Shown piece by piece: positions 51,192 through 59,575 of a stretch of DNA of 64,000 nt. Source of the DNA: Aerolutibacter ruishenii (lineage in GTDB: Bacteria > Pseudomonadota > Gammaproteobacteria > Xanthomonadales > Xanthomonadaceae); assembly GCF_007830115.1 (NCBI RefSeq), contig NZ_VLKP01000002.1:248001-312000 (forward strand), written 5' to 3'. A program made the translations under genes and the position numbers. Numbering within the stretch: position 1 is the first letter of the stretch; each line of letters starts with the position of its first letter. The notes below the pieces were generated by a model, which was not told the origin of the DNA, did not search any database, and saw only the letters and a program-made list of their open reading frames with translations.

Positions 51192-54074
51192 ATGACCACG
51201 TTTGCCCGGCCGCGTGCCGCCGCCCTTGCCCTTGCCCTTGCCACCGCGATGGGCGGGCTGACCTTTACCCCGGCCCCTGCGCTGGCCAAGGCACCGGCCA
51301 AGGTCGACATCGCCCATGAGCAGTTCACCCTGCCCAACGGCCTGCGGGTGATCGTGCACACCGACCGCAAGGCGCCGATCGTGGCGGTCAACCTCTGGTA
51401 CCACGTCGGCAGCAAGGACGAGCCCAGCGGCCGCAGCGGCTTCGCCCACCTGTTCGAGCACCTGATGTTCAACGGTTCGGAGAACCACCCGGGCGAATAC
51501 TTCGAACCGTTCGAAATGGTTGGCGCCACCGACATGAACGGCACCACCAACCAGGACCGCACCAACTACTTCCAGAACGTGCCCAGCACCGCGCTGGACA
51601 TGGCGCTGTGGATGGAGTCCGACCGCATGGGCCACCTGCTCGGCGCGATCGACCAGAAGACACTGGACGAACAGCGCGGCGTGGTCCAGAACGAGAAGCG
51701 CCAGGGCGAGAACCAGCCCTACGGCCAGGTCTGGACCAAGCTGGGCCAGGCGCTGTACCCCAAGAGCCACCCGTACGGCCACACCGTCATCGGATCGATG
51801 AACGACCTCAACGCCGCGTCGCTGGACGACGTGAAGCAGTGGTTCCGCACCTGGTACGGCCCCAACAACGCCGTGCTGGTGCTGGCCGGCGACATCGACG
51901 TGAAGACGGCGAAGGAGAAGGTCGGCAAGTACTTCGGCCACATCCCCGCCAGCCCGACCATGGCCCAGCCCAAGGCCGACGTGGCGGTGCGAGCGGCGTC
52001 CACCCGCGAGGTGATGCAGGACAAGGTGCCGGCGGTGCGCATCTACCGCGCGTGGAACGTGGCCCAGTTCGGCACCGCCGACATCGACCGCCTGCAACTG
52101 CTCGGCTTCGTGCTGGGCGGCAGCAAGAGCTCACGCCTGGACACCCGCCTGCTGCACGGTGACAAGCTGGTCGACAACATCAGCGCGGGCGCCTACGCCT
52201 CGCAGCTGGGTTCCAACTTCATGATCAGCGCCACCCTCAAGGACGGCGTCGATCCGGCCAAGGTCGAGGCCATCATCGACGAAGAGCTGCGCAAGCTGGT
52301 CGCCGAAGGCCCCACCGCCGCCGAACTGGCGCAGGCCAAGACCGCCACCCGCGCCGGTTTCATCCGTGGTATCGAGCGCATCGGCGGCTTCGGTGGCAAG
52401 GCCGATGCGCTGGCCGAATGCGCGATCTACACCGGCGACCCGGGTTGCTTCCGCGATTCGCTGAAAGCCATCGAGTCCACCACCGCCGCCGACCTGAAGG
52501 CCGTGGGCAGCAAGTGGCTGGGCAAGGGCGACCACACCCTGGTGGTGGCCAAGGGTGAGCGCACCCCGCTGCCGGAAGACCCGGCCGCCACCCCGGCGCC
52601 GTTCCAGTTGCCGGCCGTGGACGGCAAGTACGGCACCACCGCCAGCACCGTCGACCGCAAGACCGGCGTGCCTATGCCGACCCAGTTCCCGCAGCTGGCG
52701 TTCCCGTCGCTGCAGCGTGCCACGTTGTCCAACGGCACCCGGCTGATCCTGGCCGAGCGCCATGACATCCCGGTGGTGCAGATGAGCTACCAGTTCAATG
52801 GCGGCTACACCGCCGACCACGGCGGCAAGCTCGGCACGTCTAGCTTCGCGATGGGCATGCTGGACGAGGGCGCTGGCGATCTGGGCACGCTGGCGTTTGC
52901 CAACCGCGCCGAAGCGCTGGGTGCCAACCTCGGTGCCGGCGCCTCGCTGGACGGTGGCAGCGCCTACCTGTCGGCGCTGAAGGAGAACCTGGACCCGTCG
53001 CTGGACCTGTTCGCCGACATGCTGCGCGCCCCGCGCTTCGAGCAGGCCGAGGTCGACCGGATCAAGGCCAGCTGGATCGCCGGCATCAAGCAGGAGAAGG
53101 CGCGCCCCAACTCCGCCGTGCTGCGCGTGCTGCCGCCGCTGCTGTACGGCGGCGACCACGCCTATGCCATCCCGTTCAGCGGCAGCGGCACCGAAGCCTC
53201 CATCGCCAGCCTGACCCGCGATGACCTGGTCGCCTTCCACAAGGCGTGGGTGCGTCCGGAAGGCGCCACCCTGATCGTGGTCGGCGACACCACGCTCAAG
53301 GCCATCGTGCCGATGCTGGAGAAGCACCTTGGCGACTGGAAGGGCGAAGGCGTCGCGCCGGCCGCGACCGCACCCGCCGCAGTGGCGCGTCCGACGCAGC
53401 CGCGCGTGTTCCTGGTGGACCAGCCGGGCGCCGTGCAGGCCAACCTGTTCGTCGGCCAGCTGATGCCCTCGTCCAAGGATCCCGGCGCGGTCAGGCTGGA
53501 AGTGGCCAACGACGTCATCGGTGGCTCGTTCACCGCGCGCCTGAACATGAATCTGCGCGAGGACAAGCACTGGTCCTACGGTGCCCGCACGCAATTGGTC
53601 AGCGCCCTGGGCCCGCGCCCGTGGCTGGCCGTCGCCCCGGTGCAGATCGACAAGACCGTGGAGTCGATGCGCGAAGTGCAGCGCGAAGTCGCCGACTATG
53701 TCAGCGGCAAGGCGCCGCCGACCGTCGCCGAGGTGGCCAAGATCCAGGCCAACGAGAGCCGCAGCCTGCCGGGCGCCTATGAGACCGCAGGCGCGGTGAT
53801 GGGCACGATTGGCGGCATCGTCCGCTACGGCCGCCCGGACGACTACGTCACCCGCCGCAATGCCGAGATCGCGGCCCTGACCCCGGCGCAGGTGGCCGAG
53901 GCCGCCAAGGCCATCGACCCCAACGCCCTGACCTGGGTGGTGGTCGGCGACCTGAAGCAGATCGAGGCGCCGGTGCGGGCGCTGAACCTGGGTGCGGTGC
54001 AGGTGCTGGATGCGGACGGGGCGCCGGTCGCGACCGGCCCGGCCCCCGCGGCCAGCGGGACCAAGGCGAACTGA
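51192..54074 (+). CDS. M16-family zinc metallopeptidase with two M16 units
   Basis: The 960 residues begin at ATG 51192 with a Sec signal peptide (cut near PALAKA). The first M16 unit has the inverted zinc motif H-x-x-E-H in GFAHLFEHLMF and a downstream Glu in the DEQRGVVQNEK helix. The second unit (about 500-930) lacks the motif, as is usual for the inactive half. It is probably periplasmic, degrading peptides or processing envelope proteins. A tight hairpin follows the gene. Confidence 0.92.
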   Translation: MTTFARPRAAALALALATAMGGLTFTPAPALAKAPAKVDIAHEQFTLPNGLRVIVHTDRKAPIVAVNLWYHVGSKDEPSGRSGFAHLFEHLMFNGSENHPGEYFEPFEMVGATDMNGTTNQDRTNYFQNVPSTALDMALWMESDRMGHLLGAIDQKTLDEQRGVVQNEKRQGENQPYGQVWTKLGQALYPKSHPYGHTVIGSMNDLNAASLDDVKQWFRTWYGPNNAVLVLAGDIDVKTAKEKVGKYFGHIPASPTMAQPKADVAVRAASTREVMQDKVPAVRIYRAWNVAQFGTADIDRLQLLGFVLGGSKSSRLDTRLLHGDKLVDNISAGAYASQLGSNFMISATLKDGVDPAKVEAIIDEELRKLVAEGPTAAELAQAKTATRAGFIRGIERIGGFGGKADALAECAIYTGDPGCFRDSLKAIESTTAADLKAVGSKWLGKGDHTLVVAKGERTPLPEDPAATPAPFQLPAVDGKYGTTASTVDRKTGVPMPTQFPQLAFPSLQRATLSNGTRLILAERHDIPVVQMSYQFNGGYTADHGGKLGTSSFAMGMLDEGAGDLGTLAFANRAEALGANLGAGASLDGGSAYLSALKENLDPSLDLFADMLRAPRFEQAEVDRIKASWIAGIKQEKARPNSAVLRVLPPLLYGGDHAYAIPFSGSGTEASIASLTRDDLVAFHKAWVRPEGATLIVVGDTTLKAIVPMLEKHLGDWKGEGVAPAATAPAAVARPTQPRVFLVDQPGAVQANLFVGQLMPSSKDPGAVRLEVANDVIGGSFTARLNMNLREDKHWSYGARTQLVSALGPRPWLAVAPVQIDKTVESMREVQREVADYVSGKAPPTVAEVAKIQANESRSLPGAYETAGAVMGTIGGIVRYGRPDDYVTRRNAEIAALTPAQVAEAAKAIDPNALTWVVVGDLKQIEAPVRALNLGAVQVLDADGAPVATGPAPAASGTKAN

Positions 54075-54090
54075 GCTTCGTCACCCCGGC

Positions 54091-54114
54091 ATCCCGCCCC
54101 CGATGGGGCGGGAT
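54091..54114. terminator. GC-rich hairpin after the M16 peptidase gene
   Basis: ATCCCGCCCC (54091-54100) and GGGGCGGGAT (54105-54114) pair perfectly around CGAT, 17 bp after the stop codon. There is no clear T-run, so it may be a weak or factor-assisted terminator. Confidence 0.6.
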
Positions 54115-54223
54115 CGGGCGGCGCCGAAGTCATCCACGATTCATCGCAGCGGTTCTCAAGCTGGACGCCCCGGGCGACAATCCGGGGCGTCGCCATGCCC
54201 GTTCCCGACGTCTGGAGCTCCCG

Positions 54224-54547
54224 ATGCGCCCATTGTTGCTGCTTGTCGCCGCCACCACCCTGATCGCCAGCGGCTGCACCTGGGTGCACATGGCGCCTGG
54301 CGCCAGCCGCGTGCGGGTGATCGCCGCGGGCACCGGCCCGGCCGGCTGCGAGAAGCGCGGCGAAGTCGAGGTTTCGGTCAAGGACCGAATCGGGCCCTAT
54401 GAGCGCAACGACCTGCGCGTGCGTGAGGAACTGGAAACCCTGGCCCGCAACGAGGCCCCGGGCCTGGGCGCGGACACCGTGCAGCCGCTGGACGCGCCGC
54501 ACGATGGCGAACAGCGATTCGCCGCCTGGCGTTGCACGCGCGGCTGA
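54224..54547 (+). CDS. DUF4156-type lipoprotein
   Basis: The 107 residues start at ATG 54224 with a lipoprotein signal ending IASGC. The mature part contains VRVIAAGTGPAGCEKRGEVEVSVKD and a late LETLARNEAPGLGADTVQP block, the pattern of small DUF4156 lipoproteins. The function is unknown. It stands alone between the peptidase and oleA. Confidence 0.82.
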   Translation: MRPLLLLVAATTLIASGCTWVHMAPGASRVRVIAAGTGPAGCEKRGEVEVSVKDRIGPYERNDLRVREELETLARNEAPGLGADTVQPLDAPHDGEQRFAAWRCTRG

Positions 54548-54683
54548 GGCGGGAACCGGCCGCCAACGTGCGGTCAACGTCCGACTTTCGTCATCCGGTG
54601 AACCGGTTTGCGGGCCCGGCGGATGCGCCGTGGCCGCGAAGGCGTTAATCTTTCGTGTTCCACGCCTTCTGGTTCCAACGCCC

Positions 54684-55700
54684 ATGCTGTTCCAACACGT
54701 CGCTATCGCTGGCCTGGCCCACATCGACGCGCCGCGCCGGTTGAGCTCGGAAGAGATCAATGCCCGGCTCAAGCCAACCCTTGACCGGCTGGGCATCCGC
54801 ACTGACGTACTCGGCGACATCGCCGGCATCCACGCGCGCCGCCTGTGGGACGGCGACGTGCAGGCCTCCGATGCCGCCACGCTGGCCGCGGTCAAGGCGC
54901 TGGCCGACGCCGGCATCGAACCTGATCGCGTTGGCCTGCTGGTCAACACCTCGGTCAGCCGCGATTACCTGGAGCCGTCCACCGCGTCCATTGTTTCCGG
55001 CAACCTCGGCTTGCCCGACACCTGCCAGAACTTCGACGTGGCCAATGCCTGCCTGGCCTTCATCAACGGCATGGACATCGCCGCGCGCATGATCGAGCGC
55101 GGCGAGATCGAGTACGCACTGGTGGTTGACGGCGAGACCGCCGACCTGGCCTACGAGAAGACGCTCGAGCGCATGACCCGTGCCGACGTCACCGACGAGG
55201 ACTTCCGCAACGAACTGGCCACCCTGACCCTGGGTTCCGGCGCGGCGGCAATGGTGATGGCGCGCAGCGAACTGGCGCCGGGCGCGCCGCGCTACAAGGG
55301 CGGCGTCACCCGTGCCGCGACCGAGTGGAACAAGCTGTGCCGCGGCAACCTCGACGGCATGGTCACCGACACCCGCCTGCTGCTGATCGAAGGCATCAAG
55401 CTGGCCACCAAGACGTTTGAGGTGGCCAAGCAGAAGCTGGGCTGGGTGGCCACCGAACTGGACGAGTTCGTCATCCACCAGGTCAGCAAGGTGCACACCG
55501 CCGCCTTCACCAAGGCGATGGGCATCGACCCGAAGAAGGTCATGACCATCTTCAACGAGCACGGCAACATCGGCCCGGCCTCGGTACCGATCGTGCTGAG
55601 CAAGCTGCGCGAGATGGGCCGGCTGAAGAAGGGCGACCGCGTGGCGCTGCTCGGCATTGGCTCGGGCCTGAACTGCTCGATGGCCGAAGTGGTCTGGTGA
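54684..55700 (+). CDS. oleA: Beta-ketoacyl thiolase OleA (long-chain olefin biosynthesis)
   Basis: The 338 residues match Xanthomonas OleA from memory almost throughout: HIDAPRRLSSEEIN, GDIAGIHARRLWD, the active-site Cys123 in VANACLAFINGMD (Cys143 of the X. campestris enzyme), Glu97 in DYLEPST (its Glu117), and HGNIGPASVPIVL. OleA joins two fatty acyl-CoA chains head-to-head. The X. campestris numbering implies about 20 extra residues upstream, but ATG 54684 is used here. oleB, oleC and oleD do not follow; a strong terminator does. Confidence 0.93.
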   Translation: MLFQHVAIAGLAHIDAPRRLSSEEINARLKPTLDRLGIRTDVLGDIAGIHARRLWDGDVQASDAATLAAVKALADAGIEPDRVGLLVNTSVSRDYLEPSTASIVSGNLGLPDTCQNFDVANACLAFINGMDIAARMIERGEIEYALVVDGETADLAYEKTLERMTRADVTDEDFRNELATLTLGSGAAAMVMARSELAPGAPRYKGGVTRAATEWNKLCRGNLDGMVTDTRLLLIEGIKLATKTFEVAKQKLGWVATELDEFVIHQVSKVHTAAFTKAMGIDPKKVMTIFNEHGNIGPASVPIVLSKLREMGRLKKGDRVALLGIGSGLNCSMAEVVW

Positions 55701-55735
55701 CACCCCGCATCGCGGTGCGCGTGCGGTAACGATGC

Positions 55736-55765
55736 AACCCGGTCCTTCACAGGGCCGGGTTTTTT
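55736..55765 (+). terminator. Rho-independent terminator of oleA
   Basis: AACCCGG (55736-55742) pairs with CCGGGTT (55755-55761) and is followed by a run of T to 55765. It lies 36 bp after the oleA stop codon. Confidence 0.9.
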
Positions 55766-55855
55766 CATGGCCGGCTCAGTGCTGGGTGCAGGTCTTGGGA
55801 TCCACGCCAGCGCGTTTGCACGCCCGCTGGCGGCACCAGTGGCTGCGCAGGTTGT

Positions 55856-56650
55856 TCACTGGTCCAGCTCCGCGCGCAATGTCGCGGGTGCTGGTGCTGG
55901 TGCTGGTGCGGTTGCCGGTTGTGTGGAATTTCCATCGTCTTTCGGGCCAGCCGTCGCCGGCATGGGTTGGCGATCCAGGCGTCGCGCCAGCCGATCCATC
56001 GCCCGGGTGTCGCGGACCGGTTCGGCAGGCTGCCGGATGTTCTGCATCAGCGCCTGCAGCAAGTCGGGTTCGGGCGCTACGCGGGTCGGGGTGCCGGGTG
56101 CGGCCGTTGTCTTGGCGGTGGCAGTCGCGGTGGCGGTGCCGCGACTCGGCGCTGACACGGCCGCGACCGCCGCCGTCGCAGCGGGGTGGGTCTCCTCGTG
56201 CGGTGCCGGTTCCAGAGCGCTGAATGGATTGCTGGCGCTGGCGACGACCGTTTGGGTTGACTCAGTGGGCGCATCGGCCGGAGGGCCGAACGGGTTGGCC
56301 ACGGCGGTCACGCTCCCGGCGCTGGCATCCAGCAACGTCGCGGTGTCGGAGACGGCGTCTGGCGCTGTGGATGCGCTGATCGTGGCGACGGTAGCCGACG
56401 GCGCTGGCGCAACGGCATCCGCCTGCGGGGGCGCCAGCATCCAACCCAACGTGGCCACGCCAAGGACACACAGGCCACCCACCAGCATCGCGCGGAGGAG
56501 TTTAGACCGTCGCGGCCGACGTGGCATGGGCGTGGGCGTGGGGACCGCATCTGCTAGGATGCGCGCCGGCTGGCTGCCGGGCGCAGGATGTTGCGATCCG
56601 GCACCCGCCATCAGGCTGGGGCGCCGTGGTTTGGCATCGTGCCGATCCAC
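55856..56650 (-). CDS. Single-pass membrane protein with Ala/Pro/Thr-rich tail
   Basis: GTG 56650 has AAGGAG six bases upstream. The 264 residues have a basic cytoplasmic N-terminus (PRRPRRSK), one membrane segment (about 53-72) and a long low-complexity periplasmic region rich in Ala, Pro and Thr with repeated NPFG/NPFS motifs and a short helix (DLLQALMQNIRQPAEPVRDT). No family is recognised. It is divergent from the M15 peptidase gene and may belong to the type VI secretion locus. Confidence 0.65.
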   Translation of the reverse strand: MDRHDAKPRRPSLMAGAGSQHPAPGSQPARILADAVPTPTPMPRRPRRSKLLRAMLVGGLCVLGVATLGWMLAPPQADAVAPAPSATVATISASTAPDAVSDTATLLDASAGSVTAVANPFGPPADAPTESTQTVVASASNPFSALEPAPHEETHPAATAAVAAVSAPSRGTATATATAKTTAAPGTPTRVAPEPDLLQALMQNIRQPAEPVRDTRAMDRLARRLDRQPMPATAGPKDDGNSTQPATAPAPAPAPATLRAELDQ

Positions 56651-56748
56651 GTGGACTCCTTTCCGATCCGGTCACTACCGGATCACGCGACCGCATTCTG
56701 GAATGTGGTGCGGTAGCCGTCAAATACCGTCGCCAGGGAAGGTGCCGC

Positions 56749-57672
56749 GTGATTGCTGTCTGGATGCTGCTGTTGTTCGTCGCGCTGTCGCTAGTGGCCT
56801 GGTTGCTGCTGTTTGACGATGCGCGTGCGCGCGTGGCCGCGCACCTGGGGCGCTGGCAGCGCGCGGTGGGCGCGCGGGCCACGCGGGGCTGGTCGCATAC
56901 CGCCAACGCGGCCGGCGCATCTACCCGGCAGGTGGCGGCCGGCACGGGCCGGCTGCTGCGCGGCGTGCACCGCCAGCGGCTGTGGCTGCTGGGCGCGCTG
57001 TTGCTGGCCGGCGTACCGCCGTTGCTGATCCTGACCCTGCGCCAGCGCGTGCAGTTGGACAGCTACGACGCCACCTTGGTCCGGGCCGAAGACGAGCGCA
57101 TCCTGCAACTGCTGCGCGGCGAGCGCCTGGCCCCGCCGCCGCCGTTGCCACCGGAACTGTTCCTCGCCGCCGAGGCCGGGATGATCCCCGCCGAGCCCGA
57201 CGCCGTGACCAGCCCGGCGATGGGACAAACCAACAACACCTTCGCCCTGGACCGCATCGGCAGCGCCGACCGCCGCTGGGAGCGCATCCACCCCGAGTTC
57301 CAGCAGCGCGTGCTGGCCATCTACCGGGTGATGGAGCAGCAGCACGGCTACCGCATGGTGCTGGTGGAAGGCTTCCGCAGCGCGCAGCGCCAGGCGGAGC
57401 TTGCGGCCAAGGGCGGCGGCGTGACCCGTGCCGGCGCCGGCCAGAGCTGCCACCAGTACGGCATGGCCGTGGACAGCGCGCTGTACCGCGACGGCAAGCT
57501 GCAATGGGACATGCGCGACCCGTGGGTGCGCCGCGGCTACTTCCTCCATGGCGAACTGGCCCAGCAGGTCGGCCTGGAGTGGGGCGGCAGCTGGCGCTCG
57601 ATCAAGGATTACGTGCACCTGGAGTGGAAGGCGCCCTGCCGCGAGGCCCGCCGCGCCGCCCGCGCCGGGTGA
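56749..57672 (+). CDS. M15-type peptidoglycan peptidase, TagX-like
   Basis: The start is GTG 56749 with GGAAGG upstream. The 307 residues have two membrane segments (about 3-22 and 79-97) and a C-terminal M15/VanY-like domain: VLVEGFRSAQRQAELAAKGGG, SCHQYGMAVDSALY with the zinc His and Asp, and YVHLEW with the last His. TagX, a membrane-bound M15 endopeptidase, opens peptidoglycan for type VI secretion assembly in Acinetobacter. The PAAR and tssM genes just downstream support the same role. Confidence 0.78.
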   Translation: MIAVWMLLLFVALSLVAWLLLFDDARARVAAHLGRWQRAVGARATRGWSHTANAAGASTRQVAAGTGRLLRGVHRQRLWLLGALLLAGVPPLLILTLRQRVQLDSYDATLVRAEDERILQLLRGERLAPPPPLPPELFLAAEAGMIPAEPDAVTSPAMGQTNNTFALDRIGSADRRWERIHPEFQQRVLAIYRVMEQQHGYRMVLVEGFRSAQRQAELAAKGGGVTRAGAGQSCHQYGMAVDSALYRDGKLQWDMRDPWVRRGYFLHGELAQQVGLEWGGSWRSIKDYVHLEWKAPCREARRAARAG

Positions 57673-57757
57673 ATCGGCAACGGGTTGCTGCTATCGTTCA
57701 CCCCCGACGCATGGATTGCGTCCGGCCGCCACGGCCGCCACCACGGAGCACGGTGCC

Positions 57758-58804
57758 ATGTCCAAGCCTTTCATCGTCCTCGGCGACAAGACCGACCACG
57801 GCGGCACGGTGGTCGCGGTGTCGTCGCAGACCGACATCGATGGCAAGCCCGTCGCCCGCGTGGGCGACCAGGTGTCGTGCCCGAAGTGCAAGGGCACCTT
57901 TCCCATTGCCGCCGGTGACCCGACGGTGATCATCGACGGCCAACCGGTGGCGCGACATGGCGACAAGACCGCGTGCGGCGCGACGTTGCTGTCGGGGCAG
58001 TCGCGGGTGTTTGTTGATGCCGGCAGTAGCGGCGCTGCCAAGCACGCTGCGACAACCGTGGGGGCGTTGTCCCTTTCCCAGGTTGCAACCAACATCGGCG
58101 GACCAGCCGATAGCGCTGGGGCCGTGACGACGGAAAACCTCCGTCGCGGAAGAGGCTCGGCGCGAGGCGAGTGGCGAGTCGCCGACGTTTTGAAACGCTT
58201 GTGTCCCCAGGACAAGGCCGTTGTCGATGAGATGGCGAAAACGCAGATCACGGCCAGCGACGAAATTTATTTCGATGACCTTCGATTTGACGGGCGTGAA
58301 TGGGTTGTTGATCGATTTCAGGCAGGCGGAACCCAGGGGGATGGCAATATCGGCCTATTGCGCTCTGCCTCTCCGGAGGCCGCAGCTACGACGATCTATC
58401 ACGAGGTCTGGCACAAGAAGCAACCGGCATCAATGAGTTGGGTCGACAAGGAAGTCGAGGCCTACTACGAAACGGAGCAGTGGACTATCCGGCAAGGAAT
58501 GTCCGGCCAGAAGGAGGGGTTCCGCACGCGAAATGCTAACGGAAACTGGACGGCGGATAGACACAAAATTTCCGCGTACGTGCGCGCCAAGTACCCCGTA
58601 TCGACGGACTCAACCAAGCCGTTTCCTGTCGAGCGTGATGAGAACGGAGACGTGGTGCTCAGTGATGGCAGCACTCGCCCGCCGCAGCGAGGAGACCGCA
58701 TCAGTGGAGAGGAGATGGCAAAGAACAAGCGTTCCATCCCTACCTCGGCATGGAAGTGTCCGGGACCTGAAGAGGAAGCACGGAGGTCCGACGGTGCTGG
58801 CTAA
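57758..58804 (+). CDS. PAAR-domain protein with C-terminal HExxH toxin domain
   Basis: The 348 residues start at ATG 57758. Residues 1-90 form a PAAR domain (DKTDHGGTVVAV, GKPVARVGDQVSCPKCKG, GQPVARHGDKTACGA), which tips the type VI secretion spike. Residues 130-348 carry YHEVWHKK, an HExxH zinc motif (His215, Glu216, His219), and a downstream KEVEAYYETEQW helix whose Glu may be the third ligand. It therefore looks like an evolved PAAR with a metallopeptidase effector. The domain switch is also a composition switch: the tail is AT-richer than the PAAR part. The candidate immunity gene overlaps its end. Confidence 0.78.
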   Translation: MSKPFIVLGDKTDHGGTVVAVSSQTDIDGKPVARVGDQVSCPKCKGTFPIAAGDPTVIIDGQPVARHGDKTACGATLLSGQSRVFVDAGSSGAAKHAATTVGALSLSQVATNIGGPADSAGAVTTENLRRGRGSARGEWRVADVLKRLCPQDKAVVDEMAKTQITASDEIYFDDLRFDGREWVVDRFQAGGTQGDGNIGLLRSASPEAAATTIYHEVWHKKQPASMSWVDKEVEAYYETEQWTIRQGMSGQKEGFRTRNANGNWTADRHKISAYVRAKYPVSTDSTKPFPVERDENGDVVLSDGSTRPPQRGDRISGEEMAKNKRSIPTSAWKCPGPEEEARRSDGAG

Positions 58805-59243
58805 TGGGTTTGCTTGGCTACTCCTCGCTTGCATGGGTGGAATCGGCTGCACTGGCGCGACGATGGGAGAGGGACGAATGCAAGCAACAGAGCGTGAAGT
58901 CGTAGCAGAGCTGTCGTTGGCTTCTGGATCGATAAGCGTAACTACCCAGGATTTGGGCGCAATAAAGCAAGCGCTGCGGTCGGCACTGGTTGAGCGGGAA
59001 AGGGAGAATCCAGCCGACTACGCCCCACTGCTTGTCGAGCTTGACGCGGCACCGGTGTGGATCAGTCACGGCATTGCAAACCTCGGGCCGTGGAAACTAA
59101 CCACGCGCGAGGATCGGATCGTGCTTGTGCGTCGGACACCTCCCACGCCGACGCGGTTGTTCCACGTTGCAACGCTTGAAAGGGTTGGTTCTGTCGCGTG
59201 GCACGTCAAGAACCTTGAGGTCGAAGTTGTTCATCCACGCTGA
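58794..59243 (+). CDS. Candidate immunity lipoprotein for the PAAR effector
   Basis: GTG 58794 has GGAGG seven bases upstream and overlaps the end of the effector gene by 11 bases. The 149 residues start with a hydrophobic signal ending GGIGC (an atypical lipobox), so the protein is probably exported. The mature part is a compact alpha/beta domain (REVVAELSLASGSISVTTQD, then DLGAIKQALRSALVERE). Tight coupling to the effector and export to the periplasm, where the toxin would be delivered, suggest immunity. No family is recognised. Confidence 0.6.
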   Translation: MLANGFAWLLLACMGGIGCTGATMGEGRMQATEREVVAELSLASGSISVTTQDLGAIKQALRSALVERERENPADYAPLLVELDAAPVWISHGIANLGPWKLTTREDRIVLVRRTPPTPTRLFHVATLERVGSVAWHVKNLEVEVVHPR

Positions 59244-59298
59244 GGTTTGCCATCGGTCGCTGCTCCACACAGCCGCCGACGCGGTGGTGGGCATTTGA

Positions 59299-59484
59299 CG
59301 CCATGAATCCTGGGGCGTGCACAAGCGGCTAGTTGAAGTTGGCGGCGTGGTGTGGCAGTTCACCATCAACGGTGCCGCAAAAGCCCAATGGACGAGCGGA
59401 GAGACGGTCCGTTTTCTGGGTTGTGAGGCAAAGGCGTGCGGTCCACTGGTCATGGATCCATTTGTCGATCCATCCGAGCTATAG
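59299..59484 (+). pseudogene. Coding-like fragment downstream of the immunity gene
   Basis: After an in-frame TGA at 59296-59298 the frame is open to TAG at 59482-59484 and reads plausibly (GVHKRLVEVGGVVWQFTING, then ETVRFLGCEAKACGPLVMD). The only start is a GTG at 59317 without a ribosome site. It may be the end of a displaced effector or immunity gene. The rest of 59244-59575 shows no supported gene. Confidence 0.35.
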
Positions 59485-59575
59485 TGAAAGAGCTTGGCGC
59501 GCATGAAGAGCGCCGCTTGTCGCTGCGGACCGCGACAATTCTCCATGGATAGGAAGGCAGTCAAGGAAGACAGAT

